Below are positions 1 to 7,844 of a stretch of 52,304 nucleotides of DNA, piece after piece. A program made the translations under genes and the position numbers. The DNA comes from Candidatus Colicola equi (GTDB taxonomy: Bacteria > Bacteroidota > Bacteroidia > Bacteroidales > Paludibacteraceae): positions 1 through 52,304 of the forward strand of contig JAGHRV010000017.1 of the NCBI GenBank assembly GCA_018066175.1, read 5' to 3'. A model generated the notes under the pieces. That model saw only the letters and a list, made by a program, of their open reading frames with translations. It did no database searches and was not told where the DNA came from. Each line of letters starts with the position of its first letter. Within the stretch, counting starts at the first letter, position 1.

Positions 1-1074
1 AGTAAGCGTGAAGAGACCTTCCTCTGTCCATTCACCAAAGTACATCGTATCGCACAAAGCATAGTTGGCTGTCTGGTTCCATACGTTCGTACCTTCACCC
101 CAGATAATCTCTGTAGCACCGGTAGCACAACGTACTAATACAACGCTATCTACTGTCTCTAAAATATTGGCGGTATAAAGAGCTTCTTCACCCTTCTGGG
201 TCATCTTAACGGTCTCAGAGGAACCATCTTTGCCCCAAGTGATGGCAAACATAGCAGGATTACTGTCTGCTGCTTCACCGGCTACAAAGACAAACTCTTT
301 GCGAGCGGCAGGAGCAGCACATGCAGCAAAACCATAACCTTCGCCATCGTAATGAAGAACGATATCGGTGGTCTCACCAAATGCCTCGTTAGCCATGTTC
401 GCACCATTCAGTTGAACTTGAACCTTCCAGTCGGCATCCTTACCGAAACGAAGTTTGAACTCAGTGCCTTCCTCAACGTCTCTGATTTCAGCATGCCAAA
501 ATGTGTTGAAATCCTCATCCCACAACATCTCCATCCAGATACCATTGCTCCAATCGTCAAAGCCACCCATTACGCGTACGCTGTCAGCATATTTTTCGAT
601 TTCGGCGCAGAACTCGGGCAAGTAAGCGGTAATGGTGTAATCGTGTTTGGGTTTTTCAACAGCACCACCATAAACACTCCACTCGCCGTCGCAACCCGGG
701 TCGCCCCAAACAGCAGTGGTAGACGTAATGGTGAACAAATTCTTACCATCGGTAGGGATGGTCAAGTTTTTCGTCTTTGCTCCCCAATTCAAATCACCTA
801 CATCGGAAGGATTAACACGGGTAAAAATAACATTTTGTACTTTGGTGACGTCAAGGTCGATGTACCATGTGTCAGCCTCGCCCTTCACAGGGGTCATGCG
901 AACGCCGGGCCAAGTGGTTCCGGGACCGGGTGTTCCCCAAGAGTGACAACCAACAGCAGCACCAGCCTCTGTCCACCAACCTTGCGACATCTTACAATAG
1001 ATGCGCGTGGTTTCTGCGTTAAGAGTCATAATGCTCATTAGCGCAACCATGATGAATGAAAATAACTTTTTCAT
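1..1074 (-). CDS. secreted multi-module carbohydrate-binding-like protein (3' end outside window)
   Basis: The frame is open from an ATG at 1074 to the window edge, giving about 358 residues with the C-terminus missing. It begins with a signal peptide (MKKLFSFIMVALMSIMTLNA). Residues about 20-125 resemble the N-terminal module of the neighbouring 1140-residue amylase: an aromatic-rich stretch, then V-I-F-T/A-R-V/I-N, then a F/Y-T-I-T block. A different beta-rich module follows (about 128-240, with GGFDDWSNG). A second relative of the first module begins around 250 and contains VWNQT. No catalytic domain is visible in the part seen. It is the last visible gene of a minus-strand run behind two alpha-amylases, 47 nt after the stop of the preceding gene, so a role in binding starch or a similar glucan outside the cell is inferred. 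Whether it carries the tail shared by its neighbours cannot be seen. Confidence 0.75.
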   Translation of the reverse strand, partial: MKKLFSFIMVALMSIMTLNAETTRIYCKMSQGWWTEAGAAVGCHSWGTPGPGTTWPGVRMTPVKGEADTWYIDLDVTKVQNVIFTRVNPSDVGDLNWGAKTKNLTIPTDGKNLFTITSTTAVWGDPGCDGEWSVYGGAVEKPKHDYTITAYLPEFCAEIEKYADSVRVMGGFDDWSNGIWMEMLWDEDFNTFWHAEIRDVEEGTEFKLRFGKDADWKVQVQLNGANMANEAFGETTDIVLHYDGEGYGFAACAAPAARKEFVFVAGEAADSNPAMFAITWGKDGSSETVKMTQKGEEALYTANILETVDSVVLVRCATGATEIIWGEGTNVWNQTANYALCDTMYFGEWTEEGLFTLT

Positions 1075-1121
1075 TTGTTAGTTTTTTTTGTTAATAATTA
1101 TTGTTAATTAAGATAGTTAAG

Positions 1122-1631
1122 TTACTTAACTTCACCACCTAATATGTTAACGAACGTATTGCCATGCTTGATAACGATTTGATTACCATACATGATTTTG
1201 CGAGCAGTACTTTGGGTTACGATTTCAGGCAGAGCCGTGGTAGCATAGAAACTCCAATTGCCCTCGGAATTTCCACCATCGGGACCCCAACCAGTGATGT
1301 TGAATTGGTTTTCACCGCTTTCCAGTAACCAAAGGTCACCCGTTTGATTCCACTTCTTTTCCCAATCAGGAGCCTCTGCGTCAGCATTCAAACGAACAAA
1401 AATAACTTTGTTGCTGGACTCTGCGATTTCTGCAGAATAAATTCCATCAGCACCTTTGGTCATAAAAGCAGACCATTGACCTTGATTGTCATCTTGCCAA
1501 TGCCAAATAGCAAACTTAGCATCCGCTTGATCCCATAACTCTGAACCTCCTGTATTGAGGTACAACGTTTTTGCATTCATTGCCACTATGCTCATTAGAG
1601 ATAGTGCCACAATAGAAAAGATTTTTTTCAT
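1122..1631 (-). CDS. small secreted stand-alone starch-binding-like module with C-terminal tail
   Basis: This is a secreted protein of 169 residues, counted from the ATG at 1631 (MKKIFSIVALSL). Another ATG two codons upstream would add Met-Leu. After the signal peptide it is one module, closely similar to residues 20-125 of the 1140-residue amylase encoded upstream: both have LYLNTGGS, A-K-F-A-I-W, W-S-A-F-M, V-I-F-x-R-x-N, A-P-D-W, W-N-Q-T and I-T-G-W-G. It has no enzyme domain. The last 27 residues match the short C-terminal tail found on the two amylases and three nucleases in this window (R-K-I-M-Y..Q-I-V-I .. G-G-E-V-K). A secreted or surface glucan-binding accessory protein is the simplest reading. 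The function is inferred from similarity and operon position only. Confidence 0.75.
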   Translation of the reverse strand: MKKIFSIVALSLMSIVAMNAKTLYLNTGGSELWDQADAKFAIWHWQDDNQGQWSAFMTKGADGIYSAEIAESSNKVIFVRLNADAEAPDWEKKWNQTGDLWLLESGENQFNITGWGPDGGNSEGNWSFYATTALPEIVTQSTARKIMYGNQIVIKHGNTFVNILGGEVK

Positions 1632-1706
1632 AAGCATTAAAATTGTTTGTTAATAATTATTGTTTGTGTTTACGTGTATGCGCGTGTGCGCAATACCTTA
1701 TTATAT

Positions 1707-3428
1707 TTATTTTATCTGTCGTCCAAAGATATCGTAGTAATGTCCATTCGCCTCAATGCGCAATTGCCCATTATAAAGCATCTTGCGAGTATGTACGGCC
1801 GTAGCTTGTGGTATATCCTCCAAGCCAACAGGACCATCACCGGTGTAATATACAGCGTATGTCTCACTCTTGACCGCAATCTTATATCCCTGTGGCACAG
1901 GTTCCGAAGCAGCGGCAGTTCCTAAGTAGAGAATGATGTCGCCATACTTGCCATAGATGGTGGCTTTGTAGTAACCGCTACCAGCTTCATCATCCACTTT
2001 ACTTTCGCTATGCACACCTGCTGCTTTACGAGCATTGATGATTTTCTTTATTTCATCTTTGTAAGTTACCCAATGCGGGTAGAAAACGCAAGGAATACCA
2101 GGCATGGTAAGCAGGAACGCATTGCAACGCATGATAAGAGGTCTATCTTTAATACTGCTTCCGTCTGATTTGCCGGCTACGTCGGTATTATTGCCTGCTC
2201 CACGATTGAAGGTGTCGTGATTGTCAATAAAAGTAACAGCATACTTGCTATAACCAATCGAACGCAGCCCTTCTTGCTTGAGTTTGGAGTAGTTCTTGGA
2301 ATAGATACCATCGCGGAAGACGCTATACATGGCGCTAAAGTCAAAGACCATCGTGTTGCGCTGTGCTTGTTCAATGGCATTTTTAAGTGTATTCTTGTTG
2401 CCATCAAAACATTCCAACACACTGATGTATGGCTTAGCGGCTAAGTTATAGTCGCTGAAATGCTTGCGAGCATATCCCAAAGCTACATCATAGCGGAATC
2501 CGTCATAACCTTTGTCCAACATCCATTGCAAATAGGCTTTGCACATCGCTTGCACATCTTTGTTCTGATGATCCCAATCGCGTGCTCCATCCCAGTTGTC
2601 GCCATCATCGTCATGGGCAGTCTGAGCAGAACATTGGTAACAAGCTCCTGCACTTGGAGTGGTATTCACTTCATCGTTGGCAGTAATCCATTTACTGGTT
2701 GGTTGGAACTTACCAAATCGTCCAAAGTCCAAGGAGTAGAAATTGCACCAAGTGCTCTTGCTATAGCAGTGGTTGATGACGATGTCAGCAATCACCTTAG
2801 TTCCGTTATTATGCAGCGCATTGATTAACTTAAGCAACTCCGTGCTTGTTCCTAATGCACTATTCTGATTGCTATACTGATAGGGGTGATATCCCAATCC
2901 ACCGGTGCTGTATGCTGATGGAGGCAACCAAACGAAGTCAAAATAGGAACCTAATTCTTCTGCTTGTGCCGTCAAAGTGGTCCATTTAGTATTGCCATAG
3001 CCCATGTCTTTTTGACTGTCCCAATAGAAAGCTTGCAGCATCACTCCTTCGCATTCGGCAGGAACACCTACGCCTCCTACAGGAGGAACATATTCTTCTA
3101 TCTCGGCAATTGACGCAAAGGGCATTTCGTTGTACCAATAGGGAGTGGCTGCTACTAAGGAGAGGTCTGACGTTTGGCAACTATTGCTGCCGCAGTTGAA
3201 GATAATCTTCTTATATGTTCCTGCGTCAATTGAATAGACATCTCCCTTGGTGCATGTGATGCCGGTCTCCTTGGTCATCGCCTTGCCGGGCCATGACATG
3301 CTGGCACCATTGTCCCACATATAGGCCTTGACGGTGGTCCACTTGGGCGAATTGATAAAGTAAACCTTGGCGGCCGATACATGAACGGCTACCAAAGCAA
3401 TACTTATGATAAGGAGCAGTTTACGCAT
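1707..3428 (-). CDS. secreted alpha-amylase, GH13, with N-terminal starch-binding module
   Basis: This 573-residue protein hydrolyses internal alpha-1,4 bonds of starch or maltodextrin outside the cell. Residues 1-20 are a signal peptide. Residues 21-112 form a small aromatic-rich module (KVYFINSPKW...AYMW) resembling CBM26-type starch-binding modules. The GH13 barrel runs from about 126 to 450, with region I at 214-220 (ADIVINH), nucleophile D314 in GFRYD, acid/base E339 in VLEC, and D405 in the IDNHD motif, so all catalytic residues are present. A short beta domain C follows. The last 27 residues (R-K-M-L-Y-N-G-Q-L...G-R-Q-I-K) are the shared secretion-type tail. The ATG lies 3 nt after the stop of the larger amylase, so the two are co-transcribed and probably translationally coupled. 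Substrate details (soluble or granular starch) cannot be read from the sequence. Confidence 0.93.
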   Translation of the reverse strand: MRKLLLIISIALVAVHVSAAKVYFINSPKWTTVKAYMWDNGASMSWPGKAMTKETGITCTKGDVYSIDAGTYKKIIFNCGSNSCQTSDLSLVAATPYWYNEMPFASIAEIEEYVPPVGGVGVPAECEGVMLQAFYWDSQKDMGYGNTKWTTLTAQAEELGSYFDFVWLPPSAYSTGGLGYHPYQYSNQNSALGTSTELLKLINALHNNGTKVIADIVINHCYSKSTWCNFYSLDFGRFGKFQPTSKWITANDEVNTTPSAGACYQCSAQTAHDDDGDNWDGARDWDHQNKDVQAMCKAYLQWMLDKGYDGFRYDVALGYARKHFSDYNLAAKPYISVLECFDGNKNTLKNAIEQAQRNTMVFDFSAMYSVFRDGIYSKNYSKLKQEGLRSIGYSKYAVTFIDNHDTFNRGAGNNTDVAGKSDGSSIKDRPLIMRCNAFLLTMPGIPCVFYPHWVTYKDEIKKIINARKAAGVHSESKVDDEAGSGYYKATIYGKYGDIILYLGTAAASEPVPQGYKIAVKSETYAVYYTGDGPVGLEDIPQATAVHTRKMLYNGQLRIEANGHYYDIFGRQIK

Positions 3429-3431
3429 AAC

Positions 3432-6400
3432 TTACTTTATCTTTCGTCCAAAGAGGTCGTAGTACATACCCTCTCTAACTACGATGATGCGATCGTTAAT
3501 GAGTAATTTGCAACGATTGGGGATGGTAGTACTGATGGCGTTAAACACTTGCTCTAAGCCTGTGATGACACCGGTACATGTTTCGTCGGCTACTGCTTTG
3601 CGGCAGTCGTTGTTCCATACATAACAAGTGTTTTCTACAAGATAAATATCTTGTGTTTGTGTTTTGTTACTACCAATATTAAAGATTACATATATATCCT
3701 TAATATCTTCAGGGAAGGTATAGTAATACACACTATCCGTCAAACCTGTTTCAGGATTGATTTGAGTCTCAAATGTAGTCCATTTCAGGCCGGGCCATAC
3801 TTTGCTGCTTGCTTTCCCGTCTAAAGCATATGGTGTATCTTTGAATTTTGAACCTACTTTAACTCGGGTGAAAGCATAGAGGCATATATTGCCCCAATCA
3901 TGTGGTTTGATGAAACGAACCGTCATGGCACCTTCTTGTGGCGCTTTGTAGGTGTAATCTCGGATTGTCGTATCGGAATACTCTTTAGTGTTCAAGTCAA
4001 ACGCATAGGCTTGAACGTGAGAAGACTCATGCAGAACAATCGTAACAGAGTCAGTAGCAGGATTAGCGCACTTGCCGGGATCGGTTCCGTCAGTTGTGTA
4101 ATAGATGGTGGCACCTTTGCGACCTACAACAGATAATTTGATTACTTGCCCGTCCTCTAAACTACGGAAGTAGCCGGACTCAGGACTAACTTCAACATCA
4201 AAATCAGGATCTAAATCAATAGGCCCGTCAAGTTTGAGCTCATGCTTTTCTTCGCTCTCAAACCCTGTTTCCCAAGTATAATAAGCATCATAATCGGCTA
4301 ATAAGTCATTGCTTCGTATGTTGAGCTGTCCGCATTTATCGCCGGAACTGATGCAGAAATGTACACTATCCAACGATAGGTCAAATTCGTATGAATACCA
4401 TCCTTCCATATCACGATAGATACGTTGGCCGGGGTATGCTCCTATAATATTAGTGGAAGTGGGGTTACCAACACTATCTACACCGGGTAGCCATGCATAG
4501 TAATAAACTTCGTCCCAAATATCAGGCTTTTGGAAATGCACTTGAATTCCTCGTTTTAGTGGCTCACGATAGGTGTAGGTAAACGTGTATACATTAGATT
4601 GCACCTCACCAACCTTGGCATAAGCTTTAAGTGTGGTTGTTTGGGTAAAGGTAAGAGAATCTGTGTAAACTTGGTAGTTAGCCAAAGGAGCATTGGGGTC
4701 GGTGGAGTAGTAAATCGTTCCGGATCCGGTACCTCCTACAGTAGTCATTCCAACTTTGATACCTGCTAGGGAATCTTCAAAACTGCATTCGGGAGTAGCA
4801 ATGATACGGGGAGCAACATCATGATTGCGAGTTACCCATAAAGCATAACCGGTTCCGGAGGCCATTTTTTCATAGTGGTTATCGGCTAACCATTTATTGT
4901 CTCCTGTCGCCTCTTGAATGGTCTTGTCTCCTAATGTGATAATCAGATAACCATTCAAACCCACTACAGTAGCTTTGTATCCGCTACCACTTACTTCTTC
5001 TTCCTTCACTTCACTCTCGCTATGTACGCCTGCTACGCGGCGAGCATTAATCATTGCATCAATTTCCTTTTGATATTTAACCCAATGTGTGTACAATACA
5101 CAAGGAACACCGGGCATAGAGAGTAACCATGCGTTAGCTTGTAATAGACGAGTCTTCATGCCATCAGAGAGAGACTTGCCATAGCCACCAAATTCGTTGT
5201 CGTCACGCAGGAAGGTGTCGTGGTTATCAATGAATGTTACGGCATTACGTTGGTATCCTGTCTGAATAAGACCAACAGCATCTCCCCAGTCCATTTTGCC
5301 ATTTACTTCGCAGTGCTCAAAGTTACCTTGAGCAATACCACCATTAAAGACATAGTATTTGTTTTGGAAGTCAAATGCTGCGATGTCTTTTCTACCTTCG
5401 TCAATATGCCATTTAATTTCATTATTCCCTTTCCAGCACTCCATTACGGCAAATTCAGGATGAGAAGCATTGTTGTAGTTCCACATATGCCAGTTGTTGA
5501 ATCCGTCGCCTTTGTCATAACGCCATCCATCATAGCCAATAACATTTTTGAGCCATTGGAGATAGGCCTTGAACATCTCTTGCACTTTAGGCATGTCGTG
5601 ACTCCAGTCGCGTGCGCCTTCCCAGTTTTCACCATCATCGGGATTGCCGGTTGCCGTTCCCCAGCATTTCCCTGCTAATGTGTCGGCTTTGTTTTCCGGC
5701 CAGTTCATTTCATCGGTATTGCATATCCATGAACCATCGGGCTCAAAGATACCATATTCGGCAAAGTTTTGCACAGAGAAATCGCACCAACTTCCCATTG
5801 CTTCAATATGGTTGATAACGACATCTGCAATAACTTTAGTCCCTACATTATGAAAGGTTCTAATTAAATTTTGTAAGTCTGCACGAGATCCCCAATCCGA
5901 GTTTTGGTTAGAGAATTGTCTGGGGTGATAACCGGTACCGGAGGCTAGTGCTGATGGTGGTAACCAGATCATATCAAAACTTGCTCCTATCTGCCCTGCT
6001 TTCTTTTGTAAGGTAGTCCATCGAGTATCTCCATATTCTAATGTACCTGGGTGGCTTTCATCTACCTCGTAGGAATCATAGAAGAAACCTTGTAACATGA
6101 TATCCGTGCATTGAGCAGGTACAGATCCAGTCCATGATTTTACAAATGGAACGGAACTCTCCAGTTGAATCTTATTGTTTGCGAATGTGATAGTAATGGT
6201 GGCTGTTGCATCGATGGTGAATACCACGTTGCCATCCGCATCAGAAACATAACCTTTTGTGCTGGTAGTGGCATCTACTGCAGCATAACCCCAGTTGCGA
6301 TCCCATGTTCCGTCAGTAATCTTAAAAGCATACTGACCGGCTGGAACATTGTTAAATGTGATGGTGTTGTTTTCCATCTTACATCCGTCCTCGTCCCAAC

Positions 6401-6854
6401 TGAGTCCGCAGCACCAAGGATTACCTTCTATACCATTACCGGCGATATAAGCCTCGACAGGTTTAGGCGCAGGAGCCGTGCCCCACGTTCCTGTAGATTT
6501 TGCTCCTTCTCCTTGTCCCCAACCGGTGATAGTGTACATGTTTTTGGTAGAGAGAGATAAATCCTCCGTTTGATTCCATACTTTGTTCCAATCTGGAGCA
6601 GATGCATCACTATTAATACGAGCAAAAATGACATGATCAGCATTGTCTGAAATAGTGGTTACAAAGATGTCTCCATCATATTGACTCATAAAAGCAGACC
6701 ATGTGCCATTACCGGAGCCTGTCCAACTCCAAATGGCGAACTTTGCACCGGCTTGATTCCATAATGAACTACCGCCAGTATTTAAATACAAGTCTTTAGC
6801 AGATATGACTGCAGTACTAATAAGTGTTAATAAAACGAATAATGTTTTTTTCAT
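3432..6854 (-). CDS. large secreted multidomain alpha-amylase, GH13
   Basis: This 1140-residue protein has a signal peptide (1-19) and these parts in order: module A (20-125), shared with the two small secreted neighbours; a second beta module (134-232); a GH13 barrel (about 245-610) with nucleophile D447 (GWRYD), acid/base E472 (MEC) and D546 (IDNHD); domain C to about 675; a chitobiase C-terminal-like Ig module (685-763, T-I-Y-Y-S-T-D); a CBM26-like module (769-865); a second Ig-like module (885-969, T-I-Y-Y-T-T-D-G-T-D-P); a second CBM26-like module (975-1080); and the shared C-terminal tail (1112-1140). Several starch-binding modules suggest action on insoluble or surface-held starch. It is the first gene of its operon, with a promoter at 6897-6928. 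No SusC/SusD pair is visible within the window. Confidence 0.93.
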   Translation of the reverse strand: MKKTLFVLLTLISTAVISAKDLYLNTGGSSLWNQAGAKFAIWSWTGSGNGTWSAFMSQYDGDIFVTTISDNADHVIFARINSDASAPDWNKVWNQTEDLSLSTKNMYTITGWGQGEGAKSTGTWGTAPAPKPVEAYIAGNGIEGNPWCCGLSWDEDGCKMENNTITFNNVPAGQYAFKITDGTWDRNWGYAAVDATTSTKGYVSDADGNVVFTIDATATITITFANNKIQLESSVPFVKSWTGSVPAQCTDIMLQGFFYDSYEVDESHPGTLEYGDTRWTTLQKKAGQIGASFDMIWLPPSALASGTGYHPRQFSNQNSDWGSRADLQNLIRTFHNVGTKVIADVVINHIEAMGSWCDFSVQNFAEYGIFEPDGSWICNTDEMNWPENKADTLAGKCWGTATGNPDDGENWEGARDWSHDMPKVQEMFKAYLQWLKNVIGYDGWRYDKGDGFNNWHMWNYNNASHPEFAVMECWKGNNEIKWHIDEGRKDIAAFDFQNKYYVFNGGIAQGNFEHCEVNGKMDWGDAVGLIQTGYQRNAVTFIDNHDTFLRDDNEFGGYGKSLSDGMKTRLLQANAWLLSMPGVPCVLYTHWVKYQKEIDAMINARRVAGVHSESEVKEEEVSGSGYKATVVGLNGYLIITLGDKTIQEATGDNKWLADNHYEKMASGTGYALWVTRNHDVAPRIIATPECSFEDSLAGIKVGMTTVGGTGSGTIYYSTDPNAPLANYQVYTDSLTFTQTTTLKAYAKVGEVQSNVYTFTYTYREPLKRGIQVHFQKPDIWDEVYYYAWLPGVDSVGNPTSTNIIGAYPGQRIYRDMEGWYSYEFDLSLDSVHFCISSGDKCGQLNIRSNDLLADYDAYYTWETGFESEEKHELKLDGPIDLDPDFDVEVSPESGYFRSLEDGQVIKLSVVGRKGATIYYTTDGTDPGKCANPATDSVTIVLHESSHVQAYAFDLNTKEYSDTTIRDYTYKAPQEGAMTVRFIKPHDWGNICLYAFTRVKVGSKFKDTPYALDGKASSKVWPGLKWTTFETQINPETGLTDSVYYYTFPEDIKDIYVIFNIGSNKTQTQDIYLVENTCYVWNNDCRKAVADETCTGVITGLEQVFNAISTTIPNRCKLLINDRIIVVREGMYYDLFGRKIK

Positions 6855-6889
6855 ATAAAATAACGTTTATGTATGTGCGCACACGAAAT

Positions 6890-6928
6890 CAACGCACAAA
6901 GGTACAAAAAAATCTTCATGCGTGCAAA
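6890..6928 (-). promoter_or_regulatory. Bacteroidota promoter of the amylase operon
   Basis: On the minus strand TTTG (6925-6928) is separated by exactly 20 nt from TACCTTTG (6897-6904), matching the Bacteroidota -33/-7 consensus. Transcription should start near 6890, about 36 nt before the amylase ATG. The leader contains a TGTGCGCACA palindrome (about 6873-6882). No Shine-Dalgarno sequence is present. Confidence 0.8.
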
Positions 6929-6952
6929 TTTTTTGCTAAAAAAATAGCATTT

Positions 6953-7576
6953 TTAATCTCTTTTAGTGATTTTATTAATAATCACATTGTTATCAATCAC
7001 TTGAAATTCTACCAAATAATTTTGGTAATCTAATTTATAAATGCGGTCATCATCTTGATAGGCAGGTCGTGGATCTTGACGAAGTACTTCCACCAAGTCC
7101 TCAAGTACCTTAACAGACAAAGCATAGTCTTTGGTGGCTTCAGCAAAGCCATTGCTGGCATCCGGATGCGCATCTGAAAAGGATAAATAAGGTTTAATGT
7201 CATAAATGGGAGTGCCGTCTAACAAGTCCGCTCCGGATACGATAAGATCGCCATCTTCAATGCGCAACAGTCGCACACTACTAAGCCCTAAATGGTTAGG
7301 TCGATATGGCGAACGCGTGGCAAAGACGCCCATGCGTGTATTTCCTCCTAAACGCGGAGGACGAACGGTCGCACTCCAGTCTTTGGCCTCCGTAAAACCC
7401 CATATTAACCAAAGGTGAGAATAATCTTCAATGCCACGAATCATATTGGAATCTCGAAATTCAGGTTCAAAGACAATGCGAGTTTCTATATGACTTTCTT
7501 CACGAGATTGACGAGGGATACCGAACTTGTCGGAAAAGCCATTATGGGCGACGGCGATAACTTGTAATTCTGCCAT
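6953..7576 (-). CDS. trmO: tRNA (adenine(37)-N6)-methyltransferase TrmO/TsaA family
   Basis: The product is 207 residues from the ATG at 7576 (MAELQVIAVA). The frame is open 24 codons further upstream, but that ATG (7648) lies inside the promoter, so 7576 is preferred. The family uses S-adenosylmethionine to methylate N6 of the t6A37 base of certain tRNAs. Diagnostic features are the family signature R-S-P-Y-R-P-N-H-L-G-L-S-S-V-R-L near residue 85-100, an earlier IRGIEDYSHLWLIW block, and D-G-T-P-I-Y-D-I-K-P-Y just after. The length is normal for a single-domain member with a short C-terminal extension. It is transcribed alone, divergently from tRNA-Phe. The family call is strong; the exact tRNA target is known only for other organisms. 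Confidence 0.9.
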   Translation of the reverse strand: MAELQVIAVAHNGFSDKFGIPRQSREESHIETRIVFEPEFRDSNMIRGIEDYSHLWLIWGFTEAKDWSATVRPPRLGGNTRMGVFATRSPYRPNHLGLSSVRLLRIEDGDLIVSGADLLDGTPIYDIKPYLSFSDAHPDASNGFAEATKDYALSVKVLEDLVEVLRQDPRPAYQDDDRIYKLDYQNYLVEFQVIDNNVIINKITKRD

Positions 7577-7617
7577 TGGATGGGGTGGTATTTGTGCTGT
7601 TTTATCAAATTTTGCTG

Positions 7618-7649
7618 CAAAATTACACTTTTTTTGGAAAAAATGCAAA
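7618..7649 (-). promoter_or_regulatory. promoter of trmO
   Basis: Minus-strand TTTG (7646-7649) and TAATTTTG (7618-7625) are separated by exactly 20 nt. The predicted start near 7611 excludes the upstream in-frame ATG at 7648 and supports translation from 7576. This promoter is back-to-back with the tRNA-Phe promoter; the two -33 elements are only 5 nt apart. Confidence 0.8.
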
Positions 7650-7654
7650 AAAAA

Positions 7655-7686
7655 TTTGTGTATATCAAAAAAATGTTGTACTTTTG
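7655..7686 (+). promoter_or_regulatory. promoter of tRNA-Phe
   Basis: TTTG (7655-7658) and TACTTTTG (7679-7686) are separated by 20 nt. The start site should lie near 7693, where a perfect 14-bp palindrome CTTTTCGCGAAAAG (7693-7706) fills the short leader before the mature tRNA. The palindrome may form a hairpin in the pre-tRNA 5' leader. Confidence 0.8.
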
Positions 7687-7711
7687 CAGTCGCTTTTCGC
7701 GAAAAGTGGAC

Positions 7712-7784
7712 GGTACCTTAGCTCAGGTGGTAGAGCAATGGACTGAAAATCCATGTGTCCTTGGTTCAACTCCAAGAGGTACCA
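7712..7784 (+). tRNA. tRNA-Phe (anticodon GAA)
   Basis: A complete 73-nt cloverleaf is present. The acceptor GGTACCT pairs with AGGTACC. The D stem is GCTC/GAGC. The anticodon stem ATGGA/TCCAT encloses the loop CTGAAAA, giving anticodon GAA. The T stem is CTTGG/CCAAG with loop TTCAACT. Discriminator A73 is followed by CTA, so the CCA end is not encoded and must be added by tRNA nucleotidyltransferase. It is a single-gene unit with its own promoter and terminator. The genes for both subunits of the cognate synthetase (pheT, pheS) lie 18 and 36 kb downstream in the same window. Confidence 0.97.
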
Positions 7785-7790
7785 CTAAGG

Positions 7791-7819
7791 AAAAAGAGTT
7801 ACAGAAGTGACTCTTTTTT
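7791..7819 (+). terminator. bidirectional intrinsic terminator between tRNA-Phe and mfd
   Basis: The stem GAGTTAC/GTGACTC (one G-T wobble) closes an AGAA loop, extended by an A run on the left and a T run on the right. The symmetry lets it end the tRNA transcript on the plus strand and mfd (stop at 7845) on the minus strand. Confidence 0.85.
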
Positions 7820-7844
7820 GTGTTTATTAGAGTAGTCCAAATGC

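Noticed and set aside
352..1041. Plus-strand open frame of 229 residues
   Set aside because: It lies antisense to the partial secreted protein, whose minus-strand frame has a signal peptide and recognisable modules. The plus-strand product has no coherent motif.
1638..1706. GCGC/TGTG-rich stretches near 1680, 6875, 24510, 43610 and 45820 as one dispersed repeat family
   Set aside because: They share only short alternating purine-pyrimidine words (GTATATGCG, TGTGCGCA) and no common boundaries, so a family cannot be supported by eye.
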